From Rhizobium sp. CIAT894 (lineage in GTDB: Bacteria > Pseudomonadota > Alphaproteobacteria > Rhizobiales > Rhizobiaceae), in assembly GCF_000172795.2 (NCBI RefSeq), contig NZ_CP020951.1:1-64000 (forward strand): a stretch of 64,000 nt of DNA, written 5' to 3'. Positions 1 to 9,689 of the stretch are shown here, piece by piece (the first letter of the stretch is position 1; every line of letters starts with the position of its first letter). The notes beneath the pieces are model-generated. The model did not search any database. It was given only the letters and a program-made list of their open reading frames with translations, and had not been told where the DNA came from. A program made the translations under genes and the position numbers.

Positions 1-39
1 ACGGCTGTGAAAAAGCTTCGCGCCAGCTGCGCCGGTTAG
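1..39 (+). other. possible 3' end of an upstream coding sequence
   Basis: Frame 1 stays open from the window edge to a TAG at 37-39, giving a 12-residue tail. This could be the end of a gene that starts outside the window, but 12 codons cannot prove it. The stretch from 40 to 180 holds no other gene that I can see; it must contain the promoter of the next gene. Confidence 0.2.
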
Positions 40-180
40 ACGAATATGCGGCCGGTCGACCAGCCATCTCAGCCGATTCCTCCCCAGTCCCTTTGTTGAA
101 ATACGCCGTTAACCATGTCATACATGACGGAAGAAAACATGCGTTTTGCTTCCATTTGTGAGAAACCGTAAAGCTTAACA

Positions 181-1314
181 ATGCGCTACGATATTGACGG
201 TGTCATGCTTCAGGCCCTGCTTCCCGCCCTTGCTGCGGCGGAGGATGCGGTGGCGCGGCTGGACGAGCGGGTGTTGCGTTCGCCGGTCGGTGAGGGCTTT
301 GCCGAACGCAGCCATTTCTTCGATGCCGCCGGCGCGCTGTGGGTGGCCGGCGAACTCGTGCATGTCGAGGATCTGGTTTTGCATGATGCGCATATGGACA
401 GCCGCGCCCCCAGCCACGAACTGACGATCGCCCATTCGGTGCTGCGCACACGCCGGCGCATCTGGACCGGCGAACCGTCCTGGGCGCTGGGAGCGCCGGG
501 GCTTGCAGCGCTGACGGCAACGCTCGGGGAAGGGGAGGGGGATGCGCGGGAGCCGAAGCGTCCCGAAGCTCCCGGCGAGGCCGACGAGGAGGGCGAGGAT
601 GAAGACGGGCCGCTCGCCGCCGAAATGGCGGAGATCGACGCCATCCTCGCGCGCTCGCAGAAGCTCATCGATATCCACACGGGAAAGGCGCCGGCAAGTG
701 AACAGGCCGCCGTCCCGGCGGCGAGGCGAAATGAAGATCCTCTGGGCCTGCTCGGCGATGACGAATGGGACGAGGAGCAGCGGCTGGCGGAGTGGCGGAG
801 CGTGCTGCCGCTGGCCGACAGCCTGCCGCCGGTTCTCGGCGCCGTCATCCTCTTCGAAGCCTGGGAGAGGATCGAGCCGCTACGGCGTCAGCACTGGCTC
901 GGCGGTCTTCTGGTCGCCGGCCATCTGCGCGCCCGCGGCAAGGTCGCCTCGCATCTCTTTTCTTTTTACGGCGGGCTGAAGCTGGTGCGCCATGAGCGTC
1001 GCCGGGCGCGGGACCGGGCAACGCGGCTGCAAGCCTTCCTGGAGGCGATGCATCTGGGAGCCACGGCCGGGCTCAAGGAACTCGACCGGCTGACGCTGGC
1101 GCGCACGCAGATGGAGCTGCGTTTTCGCGGCCGCCGTTCGAACAGCAGCCTGCCCGAACTTGCCGATTTCATTCTGTCGCGGCCGATGGTCTCGGCGGCG
1201 ATGATCGCCCGCCATCTGCGTATCACGCCGCGCGGCGCGCTGAACCTCGTCAACGAGATCGGCATTCGTGAAATCACCGGCCGCGGCCGCTATCGCGCCT
1301 GGGGTATCATCTGA
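181..1314 (+). CDS. DUF1612-type helix-turn-helix protein
   Basis: The 377-residue product resembles a rhizobial family annotated as DUF1612 with a C-terminal HTH (recognised from memory). The N-terminal ~120 residues form one conserved-looking block (LDERVLRSPVGEGF, AAGALWVAGELVHVEDLVLHDA). A long acidic, low-complexity linker follows around residues 120-200. The C-terminal 60 residues (FILSRPMVSAAMIARHLRI...NLVNEIGIREIT) read as a winged-HTH-like DNA-binding segment. Its role is unknown; related genes occur on plasmids and chromosomes of rhizobia and some look like Fic- or regulator-associated proteins. The start is the only ATG in frame after an upstream stop, and its Shine-Dalgarno is weak. 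It faces the BI-1 gene tail to tail. Confidence 0.75.
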   Translation: MRYDIDGVMLQALLPALAAAEDAVARLDERVLRSPVGEGFAERSHFFDAAGALWVAGELVHVEDLVLHDAHMDSRAPSHELTIAHSVLRTRRRIWTGEPSWALGAPGLAALTATLGEGEGDAREPKRPEAPGEADEEGEDEDGPLAAEMAEIDAILARSQKLIDIHTGKAPASEQAAVPAARRNEDPLGLLGDDEWDEEQRLAEWRSVLPLADSLPPVLGAVILFEAWERIEPLRRQHWLGGLLVAGHLRARGKVASHLFSFYGGLKLVRHERRRARDRATRLQAFLEAMHLGATAGLKELDRLTLARTQMELRFRGRRSNSSLPELADFILSRPMVSAAMIARHLRITPRGALNLVNEIGIREITGRGRYRAWGII

Positions 1315-1489
1315 AACGAAAACAGCCGGGCATTGCGCCCGGCCATCTCCTTTGATTCTTGTTTCGTCATCCCGGAAAACCGACACACGGCCGGGCGACA
1401 TGCTTAAAGGTGAACACCCGATCCACCATCCTGTCACGGACGGCAGACCGGGCGTTCTTGCGCTTCCATTGCCCCCGGAAGCGCGGTCC

Positions 1490-2200
1490 CTATTCCCGCT
1501 CGCCTGTGAAGTTGAGCAGAAGCTGGAAGATGTTGACGAAGTTCAGGTAGAGCGAGAGCGCACCGAAGACGGCGAGCTTCTGGTTCGATTCCTGATCGTA
1601 GTTTTCCGAATATTGTTCCTTGATGTTCTGCGTGTCGTAGGCGGTGAGGCCGACGAAGACGACGATGCCGATCACCGAGATCGCGAACTGCAGCGCGCTC
1701 GAACCCAGGAAGATGTTGACGATGCCGGCGATGATGATGCCGAACAGGCCCATCATCAGGAACGAGCCCATCTTCGACAGGTCACGCTTGGTCGTGTAGC
1801 CGTAGAGGCTGATGGAACCGAACATCGCGGCGGTGATGAAGAAGGTCTGCGCGATGCTCGTCTTGGTGAAGACCAGGAAGACGGAAGCGAGCGACAGGCC
1901 CATCACGGCGCAGAAGGCCCAGAAGGTGATCTGGGCGGTGCTGGCCGACATCGTCTGGATTTTGAACGAAAAGAAGAAGACGAAGGCGAGCGGCGCCAGC
2001 ATCACGACCCACTTCAGCGGCGAGCCGAAGATCGGGACGTAGAGGGCCGGCGTCGAGCCGACGACGAAGGCGACGAGGCCTGTGATGACGAGGCCGAGAG
2101 CCATATAGTTGTAGACGCGCAGCATATGCTGGCGCAGGCCCTCGTCGAACAGGGCCTGGGTGCCGGCCGCAGCACCGTAGCGGGAATTGATCGGGTTCAT
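1490..2200 (-). CDS. Bax inhibitor-1/YccA family membrane protein
   Basis: The 236-residue protein has about seven hydrophobic membrane segments (first around residues 34-50, last around 205-225) and family-typical sequences such as NFVNIFQLLLNF at the C-terminus and GLTAYDTQNIK before it. BI-1 family proteins act as pH-sensitive calcium leak channels or protease-interacting membrane proteins; the bacterial role is poorly known. The gene starts only about 20 bp after the stop of the anti-sigma gene, on the same strand, so it is probably cotranscribed with the ECF sigma/anti-sigma pair. A Shine-Dalgarno (GGAG) lies just upstream of the ATG. Confidence 0.9.
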   Translation of the reverse strand: MNPINSRYGAAAGTQALFDEGLRQHMLRVYNYMALGLVITGLVAFVVGSTPALYVPIFGSPLKWVVMLAPLAFVFFFSFKIQTMSASTAQITFWAFCAVMGLSLASVFLVFTKTSIAQTFFITAAMFGSISLYGYTTKRDLSKMGSFLMMGLFGIIIAGIVNIFLGSSALQFAISVIGIVVFVGLTAYDTQNIKEQYSENYDQESNQKLAVFGALSLYLNFVNIFQLLLNFTGERE

Positions 2201-2220
2201 GCTGATCTCCTCGGTTTGAA

Positions 2221-2988
2221 CTAATAGAGCGAGCGGGCGAGCCGTTCGGCCGCCTGGTCGAGATTGAGACCGCTATCGTCGGCGATCAGCGCATAGGCGA
2301 CCTCGCCGATCTGCCAATAGGCGGCTTCTGCTTTTTCCAGCGTGAGATGACTGACCGGCTTGACCTCGAAGGCCCCCGGGCGGACGGCGAAAAGCGATAG
2401 CCGCTTTCCATCCGACTGCTCGATCGCCATTTCGACGCTGGGGCCGAATTCGGACGGGAAGATCTGCACGTCGGCGACTTTCCAATCCCCAGGCAGTTCG
2501 GGGATGACGATGGCGGTGGCGGCGCGAATATCGTCGGCGCTGTAGGTGGCCGGCGTTTGCGGCGGCATCGATTGGCGCAACGCCGCGGTCTGATAGGCGC
2601 GGACGGCGTCCTCGACATAGGCGGGTGCGGGCACCGACGCCGATACCTCGGTGGCCGAGAAGGCGCCGAAGGAGTTGTGCGCCACCCAGCCGGCAGTGAT
2701 CAGAATACCGACAGCGGCGATGCGCTGCAGGGAATGGAAAATGCGGCCATAGGAGAGGCCGCGTTCCAGCCGGCGGGCGGCATCGCGGGTCTCTGGGCGG
2801 CCGAAGGTACTTTCGCCGGCAAGCGCCAGGCGCAATTCGCCCTTCACGCTGAGGTCGGCCATGACCTTGGCGGCAATTGCCGGGTGGTCGGAAAGATAGG
2901 ATTCCACCTGGATGCGGCGGGTGACATCGAGTTCGCCATCCACATAGGCGTCGAGATCGGCATCGAGGATCGGATCAATTGCTTTCAT
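2221..2988 (-). CDS. transmembrane anti-sigma factor
   Basis: The 255-residue product has an N-terminal cytoplasmic anti-sigma domain (residues 1-70, DAYVDGELDVTRRIQVESYL), one membrane helix at about 88-110 and a ~140-residue periplasmic part. It contains no cysteine, so it is not a zinc-binding ZAS anti-sigma. It should hold the sigma factor encoded just upstream inactive at the membrane until a signal arrives. An ATG lies at 2994, but a GGAGG sits only 2 nt from it and 8 nt from the ATG at 2988, so I chose 2988. The gene overlaps the 3' end of the sigma gene by 14 bp, a sign of translational coupling. Confidence 0.88.
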   Translation of the reverse strand: MKAIDPILDADLDAYVDGELDVTRRIQVESYLSDHPAIAAKVMADLSVKGELRLALAGESTFGRPETRDAARRLERGLSYGRIFHSLQRIAAVGILITAGWVAHNSFGAFSATEVSASVPAPAYVEDAVRAYQTAALRQSMPPQTPATYSADDIRAATAIVIPELPGDWKVADVQIFPSEFGPSVEMAIEQSDGKRLSLFAVRPGAFEVKPVSHLTLEKAEAAYWQIGEVAYALIADDSGLNLDQAAERLARSLY

Positions 2989-3514
2989 TGCCATCTCCTC
3001 CGATTAATCTCAGATGCGAAACGCGCGGCGTCTTCTCCTCGAATTCGCGCAGCTGGGCGCGCGCACGCGAGATGCGCGACATCAATGTGCCGATCGGAAT
3101 GCCGAGTGCATGGGCGGCTTCCTGATAGGAGAGATCCTCGATCGCCACGAGATGCAGCGCCTCGCGCTGTTCCTCCGGCAGGCCGAAGAAGACGTCTCGC
3201 ACCTGCTGCAGGCGCACCGCATGTTCCTGCCCGGCCGGCAGCGACTGCTCGGCTTCGACAGCCGCTTCGTCATGGCGGCGCGTCAGCGACCGGTTCTGGC
3301 GCAGGCGGTCGATATGGGCATTGTGCAGGATGGAGAGCAGCCAGGTGCGCAGATTGCCGCCGCTGCGGAAGCTCTTTTTCTTCTCGAGGGCGCGTACCAG
3401 CGCATCATGCACCAGATCTTCCGCCTCATCGGCATTGCGCACCAGCGAGCGAGCGTAGCGCCGCAGCGCTGCGAGTTGTCCGATGACATCGAAGGGGCGT
3501 TCTTTACGGTCCAT
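2975..3514 (-). CDS. ECF-type RNA polymerase sigma factor
   Basis: The 179-residue protein has a sigma-70 region 2 (about residues 10-75, with DEAEDLVHDALVRALE and NLRTWLLSILHN) and a region 4 (about 110-165, LPEEQREALHLV...LSYQEAAHALGIPIGT). No other domain is present, as expected for an extracytoplasmic-function sigma. The downstream overlapping gene is its membrane anti-sigma and the third gene is a BI-1 protein, so this is a signal-responsive operon. The ATG at 3514 gives the usual N-terminus; upstream in-frame extension to 3592 uses rare start codons and has no family look. The operon probably autoregulates, but I could not identify the promoter in 3515-3699. Confidence 0.9.
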   Translation of the reverse strand: MDRKERPFDVIGQLAALRRYARSLVRNADEAEDLVHDALVRALEKKKSFRSGGNLRTWLLSILHNAHIDRLRQNRSLTRRHDEAAVEAEQSLPAGQEHAVRLQQVRDVFFGLPEEQREALHLVAIEDLSYQEAAHALGIPIGTLMSRISRARAQLREFEEKTPRVSHLRLIGGDGNESN

Positions 3515-3699
3515 GATTGAGTATACGGAAGTGCGACGTATTTTATTCCGGCGGACGCAAAAAATCGTCCGGGCCGAAGATCGCCGCCTCAAAAATAATC
3601 AAAATTTCCCTCTCCAGCGGATGTGCACGTTAAATCGGCGATTGTTTATGACAATTACATGACAGATCATGACGCCGCTGATTTGAGGGGAAATAAAGA

Positions 3700-3993
3700 A
3701 TGAAGGAGAAGAAGCGGGTCTACGAAGCTCTCGTGGACGGCGCCATGGAAGGGCTGACGGATCAGGCGCTTTATGACTTCGTCAAGGCACGTTGCCCGAA
3801 TGCCACCAGCAAGAAGATCGTCCGGGCCTCGCTTCTCGCGCTGACCGATCCTCATCTGAAAGACCGCAATATTCTCGATGTGATCTATGCGCTGGCGATC
3901 AAGCATCGGCTGGATGAAGGCGAAGACGACGAGGCCGACGAGCAGCTTCAATCCTCGCAGGCGGCCAACCAGAAAACGCCTCAGTTTTCCTGA
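3700..3993 (+). CDS. conserved hypothetical protein, 97 aa
   Basis: I recognise no named domain. The first 70 residues look like a compact helical fold (YEALVDGAMEGLTDQALYDFV...KIVRASLLALTDPHL), followed by an acidic, glutamine-rich tail. A Shine-Dalgarno-like GGGGAAA precedes the ATG. It is transcribed divergently from the ECF sigma operon across a 185-bp gap that is AT-richer than its surroundings and probably holds both promoters. The codon pattern is that of a real rhizobial gene, and I believe similar small proteins are widespread in Rhizobium. Function unknown. Confidence 0.7.
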   Translation: MKEKKRVYEALVDGAMEGLTDQALYDFVKARCPNATSKKIVRASLLALTDPHLKDRNILDVIYALAIKHRLDEGEDDEADEQLQSSQAANQKTPQFS

Positions 3994-4010
3994 TCCAGCC
4001 GCCTCAATGG

Positions 4011-4400
4011 TCAGCTACCGTCCGAAAGCTCTTCGAGGATCGGGCAGTCTGGCCTGTCATTGCCGTGGCAGGCATGCACGAGCTGCTCCAGCGTGCGGCG
4101 CAGTTCCGAAAGATCGCGGATCTTGCGGTCGATCTCGGCAAGCTTGGTCTCGGCGATATCCTTGACGTCGGCGCTTGCCCGGCTTTTATCCTCATAGAGC
4201 GCCAGCAACTGCCGGCACTCCTCGACGGAAAAGCCGAGGCCGCGCGAGCGCTGCAGGAAGCGCAGCTTATGAACGTCGGCGGCGGCATAATCGCGATAGC
4301 CGTTTCCGCCCCGTTCGGGGCGGATGAGGCCGATATCCTCGTAATAGCGGATGGTCTTCGACGGCAGGCCCGACCGCTGCGATGCTTCGCCAATGTTCAT
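4011..4400 (-). CDS. hmrR: copper-responsive MerR-family regulator (HmrR/CueR type)
   Basis: The 129-residue protein has a MerR winged-helix at residues 1-70 (MNIGEASQRSGLPSKTIRYYEDIGLI), a dimerisation coiled coil at 75-110 and the C-terminal copper-binding loop ACHGNDRPDC, in which the two cysteines are spaced as in CueR/HmrR for monovalent Cu, Ag or Au. It should activate the adjacent P-type ATPase gene by untwisting a promoter with a 19-bp spacer. The ATPase gene lies upstream on the same strand with a 9-bp gap, so the regulator is probably cotranscribed with it and positively autoregulated. Confidence 0.93.
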   Translation of the reverse strand: MNIGEASQRSGLPSKTIRYYEDIGLIRPERGGNGYRDYAAADVHKLRFLQRSRGLGFSVEECRQLLALYEDKSRASADVKDIAETKLAEIDRKIRDLSELRRTLEQLVHACHGNDRPDCPILEELSDGS

Positions 4401-4409
4401 TGCCGTCTC

Positions 4410-6935
4410 CTATAGTTTTGCAAAACGCAGTCTCAGCGCATTGGCGATCACCGAGACGGACGAGAGGCTCATGGCCGCCGCCGCGATCATCGGCGACAGC
4501 AGCAGCCCGAAGACGGGATAGAGCACGCCGGCGGCCACCGGAACGCCGAGCGCATTGTAGCCGAAGGCGAAGCCGAGATTCTGACGGATGTTGCGCATCG
4601 TCACTTCGGCCAGTCGCCGCGCCCTGACGATGCCGGTGAGATCGCCTTTCACCAGGGTGATACCGGCGCTTTCCATCGCAACATCGGCGCCGGTGCCCAT
4701 GGCGATGCCGACATCGGCTGCGGCGAGCGCCGGTGCGTCGTTGATGCCGTCACCGGCCATGGCGATGATGGCGCCTTTGGCCCGCAACTCGTCGATCAGC
4801 GCCTTCTTGCCTTCCGGCAGCATGTCGGCGCGCACCTCATCGATGCCGAGGCTTTTGGCCACCGCATCTGCCGTGCGCTTGTTGTCGCCCGTCGCCATGA
4901 CGATCTTCAGCCCGTTTTCGTGCAGCGCCTTGATGGCGGCTGATGTCGTCGGCTTGATCCGGTCGGCAACGGCGACGAGACCGGCAAGCGCGCCGTCGAA
5001 CACGACGAACATCACCGTCTTGCCGTCGCCGCGCAAAGCTTCGGTCTTATCGGAAAGCGCCGCCGGATCGATACCGAGATCGGCGAGCATGGCCGCATTG
5101 CCGAGTGCCACCCTCGCGCCGCCGGCAAGACCCTGCACACCCTTGCCGGTCTTCGCCTCGAAGCCGGTGACTTCCACGAGGGCGACGCCGCGCTCTTCGG
5201 CACCGGAAACGATCGCTTCGGCCAACGGATGTTCGGAACCGCGCTCCAGGCTTGCCGCCAGCGACAGCAGCCGGCTTTCCCCGACGCCGCCGAGGGTGAC
5301 GATGTCGGTAAGCTTCGGTTTACCCTCGGTCAGTGTGCCCGTCTTGTCGATGATCAGCGTGTCGACCTTGGAGAAACGCTCCAGCGCTTCCGCGTCCTTG
5401 ATCAGTACGCCTGCCTGCGCACCGCGGCCGGTGGCGATCATGATCGACATCGGCGTCGCCAGGCCGAGCGCGCAGGGGCAGGCAATGATCAGAACGGCAA
5501 CGGCGGCAAGCAGCGCATTGGCCAGGCTCGGCTCCGGCCCGATCGCGGCCCAGACGAGGAAGGCCAGGATGGCGACGGCGACGACGGCCGGCACGAACAC
5601 CGCCGACACCCGGTCGACCGCACCCTGGATCGGTGCGCGCGAGCGCTGCGCCTTGGCGACCATGTCGACGATGCGCGACAGCACCGTATCCGCGCCCACC
5701 TTCTCGGCGGCCATGACGAGGGAGCCGTTCTTGTTCATCGTGCCGCCGGTCAATGCATCGCCCTTGGACTTCTCGATCGGCAGAGGCTCGCCCGATATCA
5801 TCGATTCGTCGACGGTCGACTGGCCCTCGAGAACGGAGCCGTCCACCGGCACCCGCTCGCCGGGGCGCACGCGCAATCTGTCGCCGGTCTGGATCTCGTC
5901 CACCTCAACATCGCTCTCGCTATCGTCGGCATTGATGCGCCGCGCCGTCTTCGGCGCGAGATCGAGCAGAGCGCGGATCGCCGAACCGGTACGCTCGCGT
6001 GCCTTCAATTCCAGCACCTGGCCGACGAAAACGAGCGCGACGATGACGGCTGCCGCCTCGAAATAGACCGGCACGGCTGCGCCGTGGCCGCGAAAGCTCA
6101 TCGGGAAGATGCCGGGCGCCAGCGTGGCGACGAGGCTGTAGAGATAGGCGGTGCCGACGCCGAGACCGATCAGCGTCCACATATTCGGGCTGCGATTGAC
6201 GAGAGACGCCCATGCGCGGCGGAAAAACGGCAGGGCCGCCCAGAGCACCACAGGCGTTGCCAGCAGCAGTTCGATATAGGTCGCCTGCGGCTCGCCGATC
6301 GTTTCCCTGAACGGCAGGCCGAGCATCGGCCCCATGCCGAGCGCCAGCAGCGGCATCGCAAGGATGGCGCTGACCCAAAGCCGTCTGGTGAAATCCGCAA
6401 GTTCCGGGTTCTGACCTTCGTCATCAGGAGGAATGCCCATCGGTTCCAGCGCCATGCCGCATTTCGGGCAGTCGCCGGGGCGGTCGCTGACGACCTCCGG
6501 ATGCATCGGGCAGGTATAGAGCGTGCCCTTCGGCGCCGGCTTGGCCGGCGGGCGCTTGCCGCCGCGATAGGCTGAGGGATCGGCTTCGAACTTCGCCTGG
6601 CAGGCGTCCGAGCAGAAGTAGAATTTTTCTCCCTCGGCTTTCAGGAAATGTTTGGCCGTCGAGCGATCCACTACCATGCCGCAAACGGGGTCTTTCGTGG
6701 TCAGATAGTAATCAGGTGCCGCCGCAAACTTTGTCCGGCAGCCCTCCGAGCAGAAATGATAGCTGCGGCCGGCATGATCGAAGGAGGGCTTGCCGGCCTG
6801 CGGATCGACGGTCATGCCGCAGACGGGATCGCGAATGACTGCGTATGCGGCTTTTTCCGAGCCATGGCCGCAACACCTGTCATCGTCGCTATGGATGTGA
6901 TCGTGATGATGGTCGTGATCGTTTTTGATATTCAT
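4410..6935 (-). CDS. actP: copper-translocating P1B-type ATPase with YHS metal-binding domains
   Basis: The 841-residue pump exports Cu(I) from the cytoplasm. The N-terminus is unusual: a His-rich stretch (residues 5-25), two YHS-type domains (about 34-75 and 80-120, each with DPVCGM and a later FCS..C) and a HMBD domain at about 138-170 ([14 protein letters not shown]), and no classical HMA domain. Then come the membrane segments, the ion-binding ACPCALG motif near residue 485, the phosphorylation motif DKTGTLT near 529 and [10 protein letters not shown] near the end. It heads the operon with hmrR. The ATG at 6935 has GGAGATCGAT just upstream, and the MerR-type promoter lies at 6970-7000. 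Confidence 0.95.
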   Translation of the reverse strand: MNIKNDHDHHHDHIHSDDDRCCGHGSEKAAYAVIRDPVCGMTVDPQAGKPSFDHAGRSYHFCSEGCRTKFAAAPDYYLTTKDPVCGMVVDRSTAKHFLKAEGEKFYFCSDACQAKFEADPSAYRGGKRPPAKPAPKGTLYTCPMHPEVVSDRPGDCPKCGMALEPMGIPPDDEGQNPELADFTRRLWVSAILAMPLLALGMGPMLGLPFRETIGEPQATYIELLLATPVVLWAALPFFRRAWASLVNRSPNMWTLIGLGVGTAYLYSLVATLAPGIFPMSFRGHGAAVPVYFEAAAVIVALVFVGQVLELKARERTGSAIRALLDLAPKTARRINADDSESDVEVDEIQTGDRLRVRPGERVPVDGSVLEGQSTVDESMISGEPLPIEKSKGDALTGGTMNKNGSLVMAAEKVGADTVLSRIVDMVAKAQRSRAPIQGAVDRVSAVFVPAVVAVAILAFLVWAAIGPEPSLANALLAAVAVLIIACPCALGLATPMSIMIATGRGAQAGVLIKDAEALERFSKVDTLIIDKTGTLTEGKPKLTDIVTLGGVGESRLLSLAASLERGSEHPLAEAIVSGAEERGVALVEVTGFEAKTGKGVQGLAGGARVALGNAAMLADLGIDPAALSDKTEALRGDGKTVMFVVFDGALAGLVAVADRIKPTTSAAIKALHENGLKIVMATGDNKRTADAVAKSLGIDEVRADMLPEGKKALIDELRAKGAIIAMAGDGINDAPALAAADVGIAMGTGADVAMESAGITLVKGDLTGIVRARRLAEVTMRNIRQNLGFAFGYNALGVPVAAGVLYPVFGLLLSPMIAAAAMSLSSVSVIANALRLRFAKL

Positions 6936-6969
6936 ATCGATCTCCTATGCCGCAGGGGCAGATGGAGAG

Positions 6970-7000
6970 GTTATCCACCTTCCAGCAACTGGAAGGTCAA
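6970..7000 (-). promoter_or_regulatory. CueR/HmrR-type promoter of the copper ATPase operon
   Basis: On the minus strand a TTGACC -35 (6995-7000) and GATAAC -10 (6970-6975) are separated by exactly 19 bp. The spacer contains a perfect inverted repeat with 9-bp arms ACCTTCCAG and CTGGAAGGT (6977-6985, 6989-6997). Long spacers with a central dyad of this sequence are the hallmark of MerR-family copper promoters. The ATPase start codon lies 34 nt downstream. Confidence 0.93.
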
Positions 7001-7046
7001 GCGCTGATTTTGAGAGGCGGAATTTTTCGAAGACCGCCGACGGTCC

Positions 7047-9656
7047 TCAGATAGGGCTGATCAGGCCGATCGGCTGGCTCCCGAGCAGGGCGGCGACCGA
7101 AAGGCTGCCTCCGGGCTCGATGGTTTTCCCGGTCACCAGATCCGCTTTCAGCCCGTGAAGAGGCGAGGGGACGGCGATTGCCGTATCCTCCCAGAATTCC
7201 GGTCCGGCAAAGAGCACGCCCGGGTCGAGCCAGCCGAACATCAGCCGAGGCGCGGCGACGATCGCGAACTCACCATGGTGGACGCGGGCAAACGCCAGGA
7301 CGTGATCGCGCCGGCTGCCCGTCACCTTCAGCGGCAGGTAGTCGCCCTTGGCAAAGAGAACCGGCTGTCTTTGGCGCAGCTGCAGGCCGATTGCGACGAT
7401 GCGCTGCTTCAAGGCCGCCGCCTGAAGCTTGGCGATCGGCCCGGCTTCACCAAGCCAGGCCGCCAGCCGTTGGTGATCGACCGGCCGGCGGTTGTCGGGA
7501 TCGACAAGACTGAAATCGAAGCCCTCCGCGCCCTGGTAGATATCGGGAATGCCCGGCGCCGTCAGCTTGAGGAGGGTCTGCGACAGGCTGTTGAGGTAAC
7601 CCGCGGCGATGAAGGGCTGCAGCACGCTTGCGAAATCCTCGAGGAAGGCGTCATTGTCAGGCGAGATCAACCCTGCCGCATAGGCCATGACCGCTTCCTC
7701 GTAAGCGGCGTCCTGGTCCGTCCAGTCGCTGCGCAGTTTGGCCTCGCGCACCGCCTTGAGCGCATAGCCGGTGAAGCGCTCGGCAAGCTCAGCCGTCTGC
7801 CCGCGGTCGAAATCCTCCGGCCAGAGGCCGGCGAGCGCCTGATAGAGCATCCATTCGACATTCAGCTCCGGTGCCGGGCCATCCGGTAAATCGCTGAGCC
7901 GGGACCGGTTCATCTCGCGCCAGCGCGCCACCGCCTGCACGAAGACATCCGCCCCCTCGCTCAACGCATAGAGCCTGGCGCGGGCATCCTCGCCGCGCTT
8001 GGTGTCGTGGGTGGCGCTGGCCGAAAGCCCATGCGGCTGCAGCCGCGCCCGCTCGGCCATGCGGCGATGGAATCCCTCCGGGCCATCGGGCGCCTTTCCC
8101 GGTTCGCCGCCCACTTCGTTTGCGGCAAGCAGCCTGGCATGGCGGTAGAACAGCGTATCCTCCGTCGCCTTCGCCATGACCGGTCCGCTCAATTGCTGGA
8201 AACGGAGGCGGAACGCGTGAGCTGCTTGCCCTTCGACCTTGCCTTCGAGGAGCTTCAGCACATGATCGAGGGCACGCCGGTCATCGAGCCGCGGCATGAC
8301 TTGCGATGCCGTCGCGGCGAGGACGGCCGAATCCTGCCAGGTAAGCGGGCCGCCGTCGCCATAGGTGCGATAGACGGGAAAGGCGATCAGCAGCTCGCTG
8401 ATCGCGGTGGCGATCTCTTCTCTCTTTAGTTCGGGAAAGATGCCTGCGGCGATCGAGATCAGCCGGCCGGTCTCGCCGGCGAAATTGCGCTCCACCATCA
8501 GCCGCTTGGCAATCCGCCGGCTCTCTTCGAGATCGCCCGCCTCTGCCGCGACGCCGCGATAGGCCTCGTCCAGGATGCGCAAACCGCCCCCGTCGATAAA
8601 CAGCTCGCCGAGGGCCGCGATGAATTCATATCCGGTGGTGCCGGCGACCGGCCAGCTCTCCGGCAGCACCTCGGCCGGTCCGAGGATTTTCTCGACGACG
8701 ATATAGGCGTCCGGTCCGACCGCTGCCCTCAGCCTGTCGAGATAGGCCTTGGGTTCGGCGAGCCCGTCGACATGATCGATGCGCAGGCCCTGCACCTTGC
8801 CATGGCGCACCAGCTCGATCGTCAGCCGGTGGAGGTCATCGAACACGAGGGGATCTTCGACGCGGGTGCCGGCCAGCCCGGTCACTTCGAAAAAACGGCG
8901 ATAGCTCAGATGCCGCGCCGCTTCCTTCCAATAAGTGAGCCGCCAGTGCTGTGCCTCATGCAGGCTTTGGAGGAAATCGCGGTCGGCCGAGACGTCCTCG
9001 AGTTTTTGCCGGAGCAGCGCCCCATCGCCGCCTTCGAAAAGAATGTCGCGCATCGCCCGGGCGAAGTCCTCGCCTGACGTCACGGCCGCAGCCTCCGCCA
9101 TTCTCGTTGCCACCGGGTCGTCGAGCCGGTTTGCGAGCGCGCCGTAACTGCTGGGGTTCAATGGCAGCAGCGTATCGAAATAGGCGAATGCGAAATTGCC
9201 GTGGGTTTCGTCGAGCGCGATGCGCAGCTCGCCGGCGGCGAGCGCCGCCTCGAAATCCTGGCCGAGTTGCGGCAGGGTCAGCGGCTCGCTCCAATCGATG
9301 TCGAAGTGGCCGGCATAGGCGCTCTGCCGGCCGAAGGCCAGCACGTCGCGCCACCAGCCGTTCTCAGGCGAGGCGGCCATGTGGTTCGGAACGATATCCA
9401 GGATCAGGCCCATGCCCGCCGCGGCAAGGCTTTCCGTCAGCCGGTCGAACCCCGCCCGGCCGCCGAGCGCCGGATCGATCTCGTTGGCATCGATGACGTC
9501 ATAGCCGTGGGTCGAGCCGCTGACGGCGGTGAAGATCGGCGAGGCGTAAAGGTGGCTGATGCCGAGCCTCTTGAGGTAGGGAACGAGGCCGCAGGCATGA
9601 TCAAAGGTCATGCCGTTGCGGAATTGTATCCGGTAGGTCGCTGTCGGAAGTGTCAT
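7047..9656 (-). CDS. treY: maltooligosyltrehalose synthase
   Basis: The 869-residue glycoside hydrolase family 13 enzyme converts the reducing end of maltooligosaccharides to a trehalose unit, the first step of the TreY-TreZ route. Visible family landmarks: the N-terminal barrel start (TYRIQFRNGMTF), DIVPNHMA near residue 90, the nucleophile segment GLRIDHVDGL near 290 and the acid/base region IVVEKILG near 320, then SATHDTKRGED near 555. Length is normal for TreY. No treZ or glycogen gene lies nearby, so the partner enzyme must be encoded elsewhere. A GGAAC-N17-CGTT element starts 34 nt upstream of the ATG, which suggests general-stress control. Confidence 0.95.
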   Translation of the reverse strand: MTLPTATYRIQFRNGMTFDHACGLVPYLKRLGISHLYASPIFTAVSGSTHGYDVIDANEIDPALGGRAGFDRLTESLAAAGMGLILDIVPNHMAASPENGWWRDVLAFGRQSAYAGHFDIDWSEPLTLPQLGQDFEAALAAGELRIALDETHGNFAFAYFDTLLPLNPSSYGALANRLDDPVATRMAEAAAVTSGEDFARAMRDILFEGGDGALLRQKLEDVSADRDFLQSLHEAQHWRLTYWKEAARHLSYRRFFEVTGLAGTRVEDPLVFDDLHRLTIELVRHGKVQGLRIDHVDGLAEPKAYLDRLRAAVGPDAYIVVEKILGPAEVLPESWPVAGTTGYEFIAALGELFIDGGGLRILDEAYRGVAAEAGDLEESRRIAKRLMVERNFAGETGRLISIAAGIFPELKREEIATAISELLIAFPVYRTYGDGGPLTWQDSAVLAATASQVMPRLDDRRALDHVLKLLEGKVEGQAAHAFRLRFQQLSGPVMAKATEDTLFYRHARLLAANEVGGEPGKAPDGPEGFHRRMAERARLQPHGLSASATHDTKRGEDARARLYALSEGADVFVQAVARWREMNRSRLSDLPDGPAPELNVEWMLYQALAGLWPEDFDRGQTAELAERFTGYALKAVREAKLRSDWTDQDAAYEEAVMAYAAGLISPDNDAFLEDFASVLQPFIAAGYLNSLSQTLLKLTAPGIPDIYQGAEGFDFSLVDPDNRRPVDHQRLAAWLGEAGPIAKLQAAALKQRIVAIGLQLRQRQPVLFAKGDYLPLKVTGSRRDHVLAFARVHHGEFAIVAAPRLMFGWLDPGVLFAGPEFWEDTAIAVPSPLHGLKADLVTGKTIEPGGSLSVAALLGSQPIGLISPI

Positions 9657-9689
9657 GAGGCCGTCTGACGTTGGAAGGAAACTCTTCTC

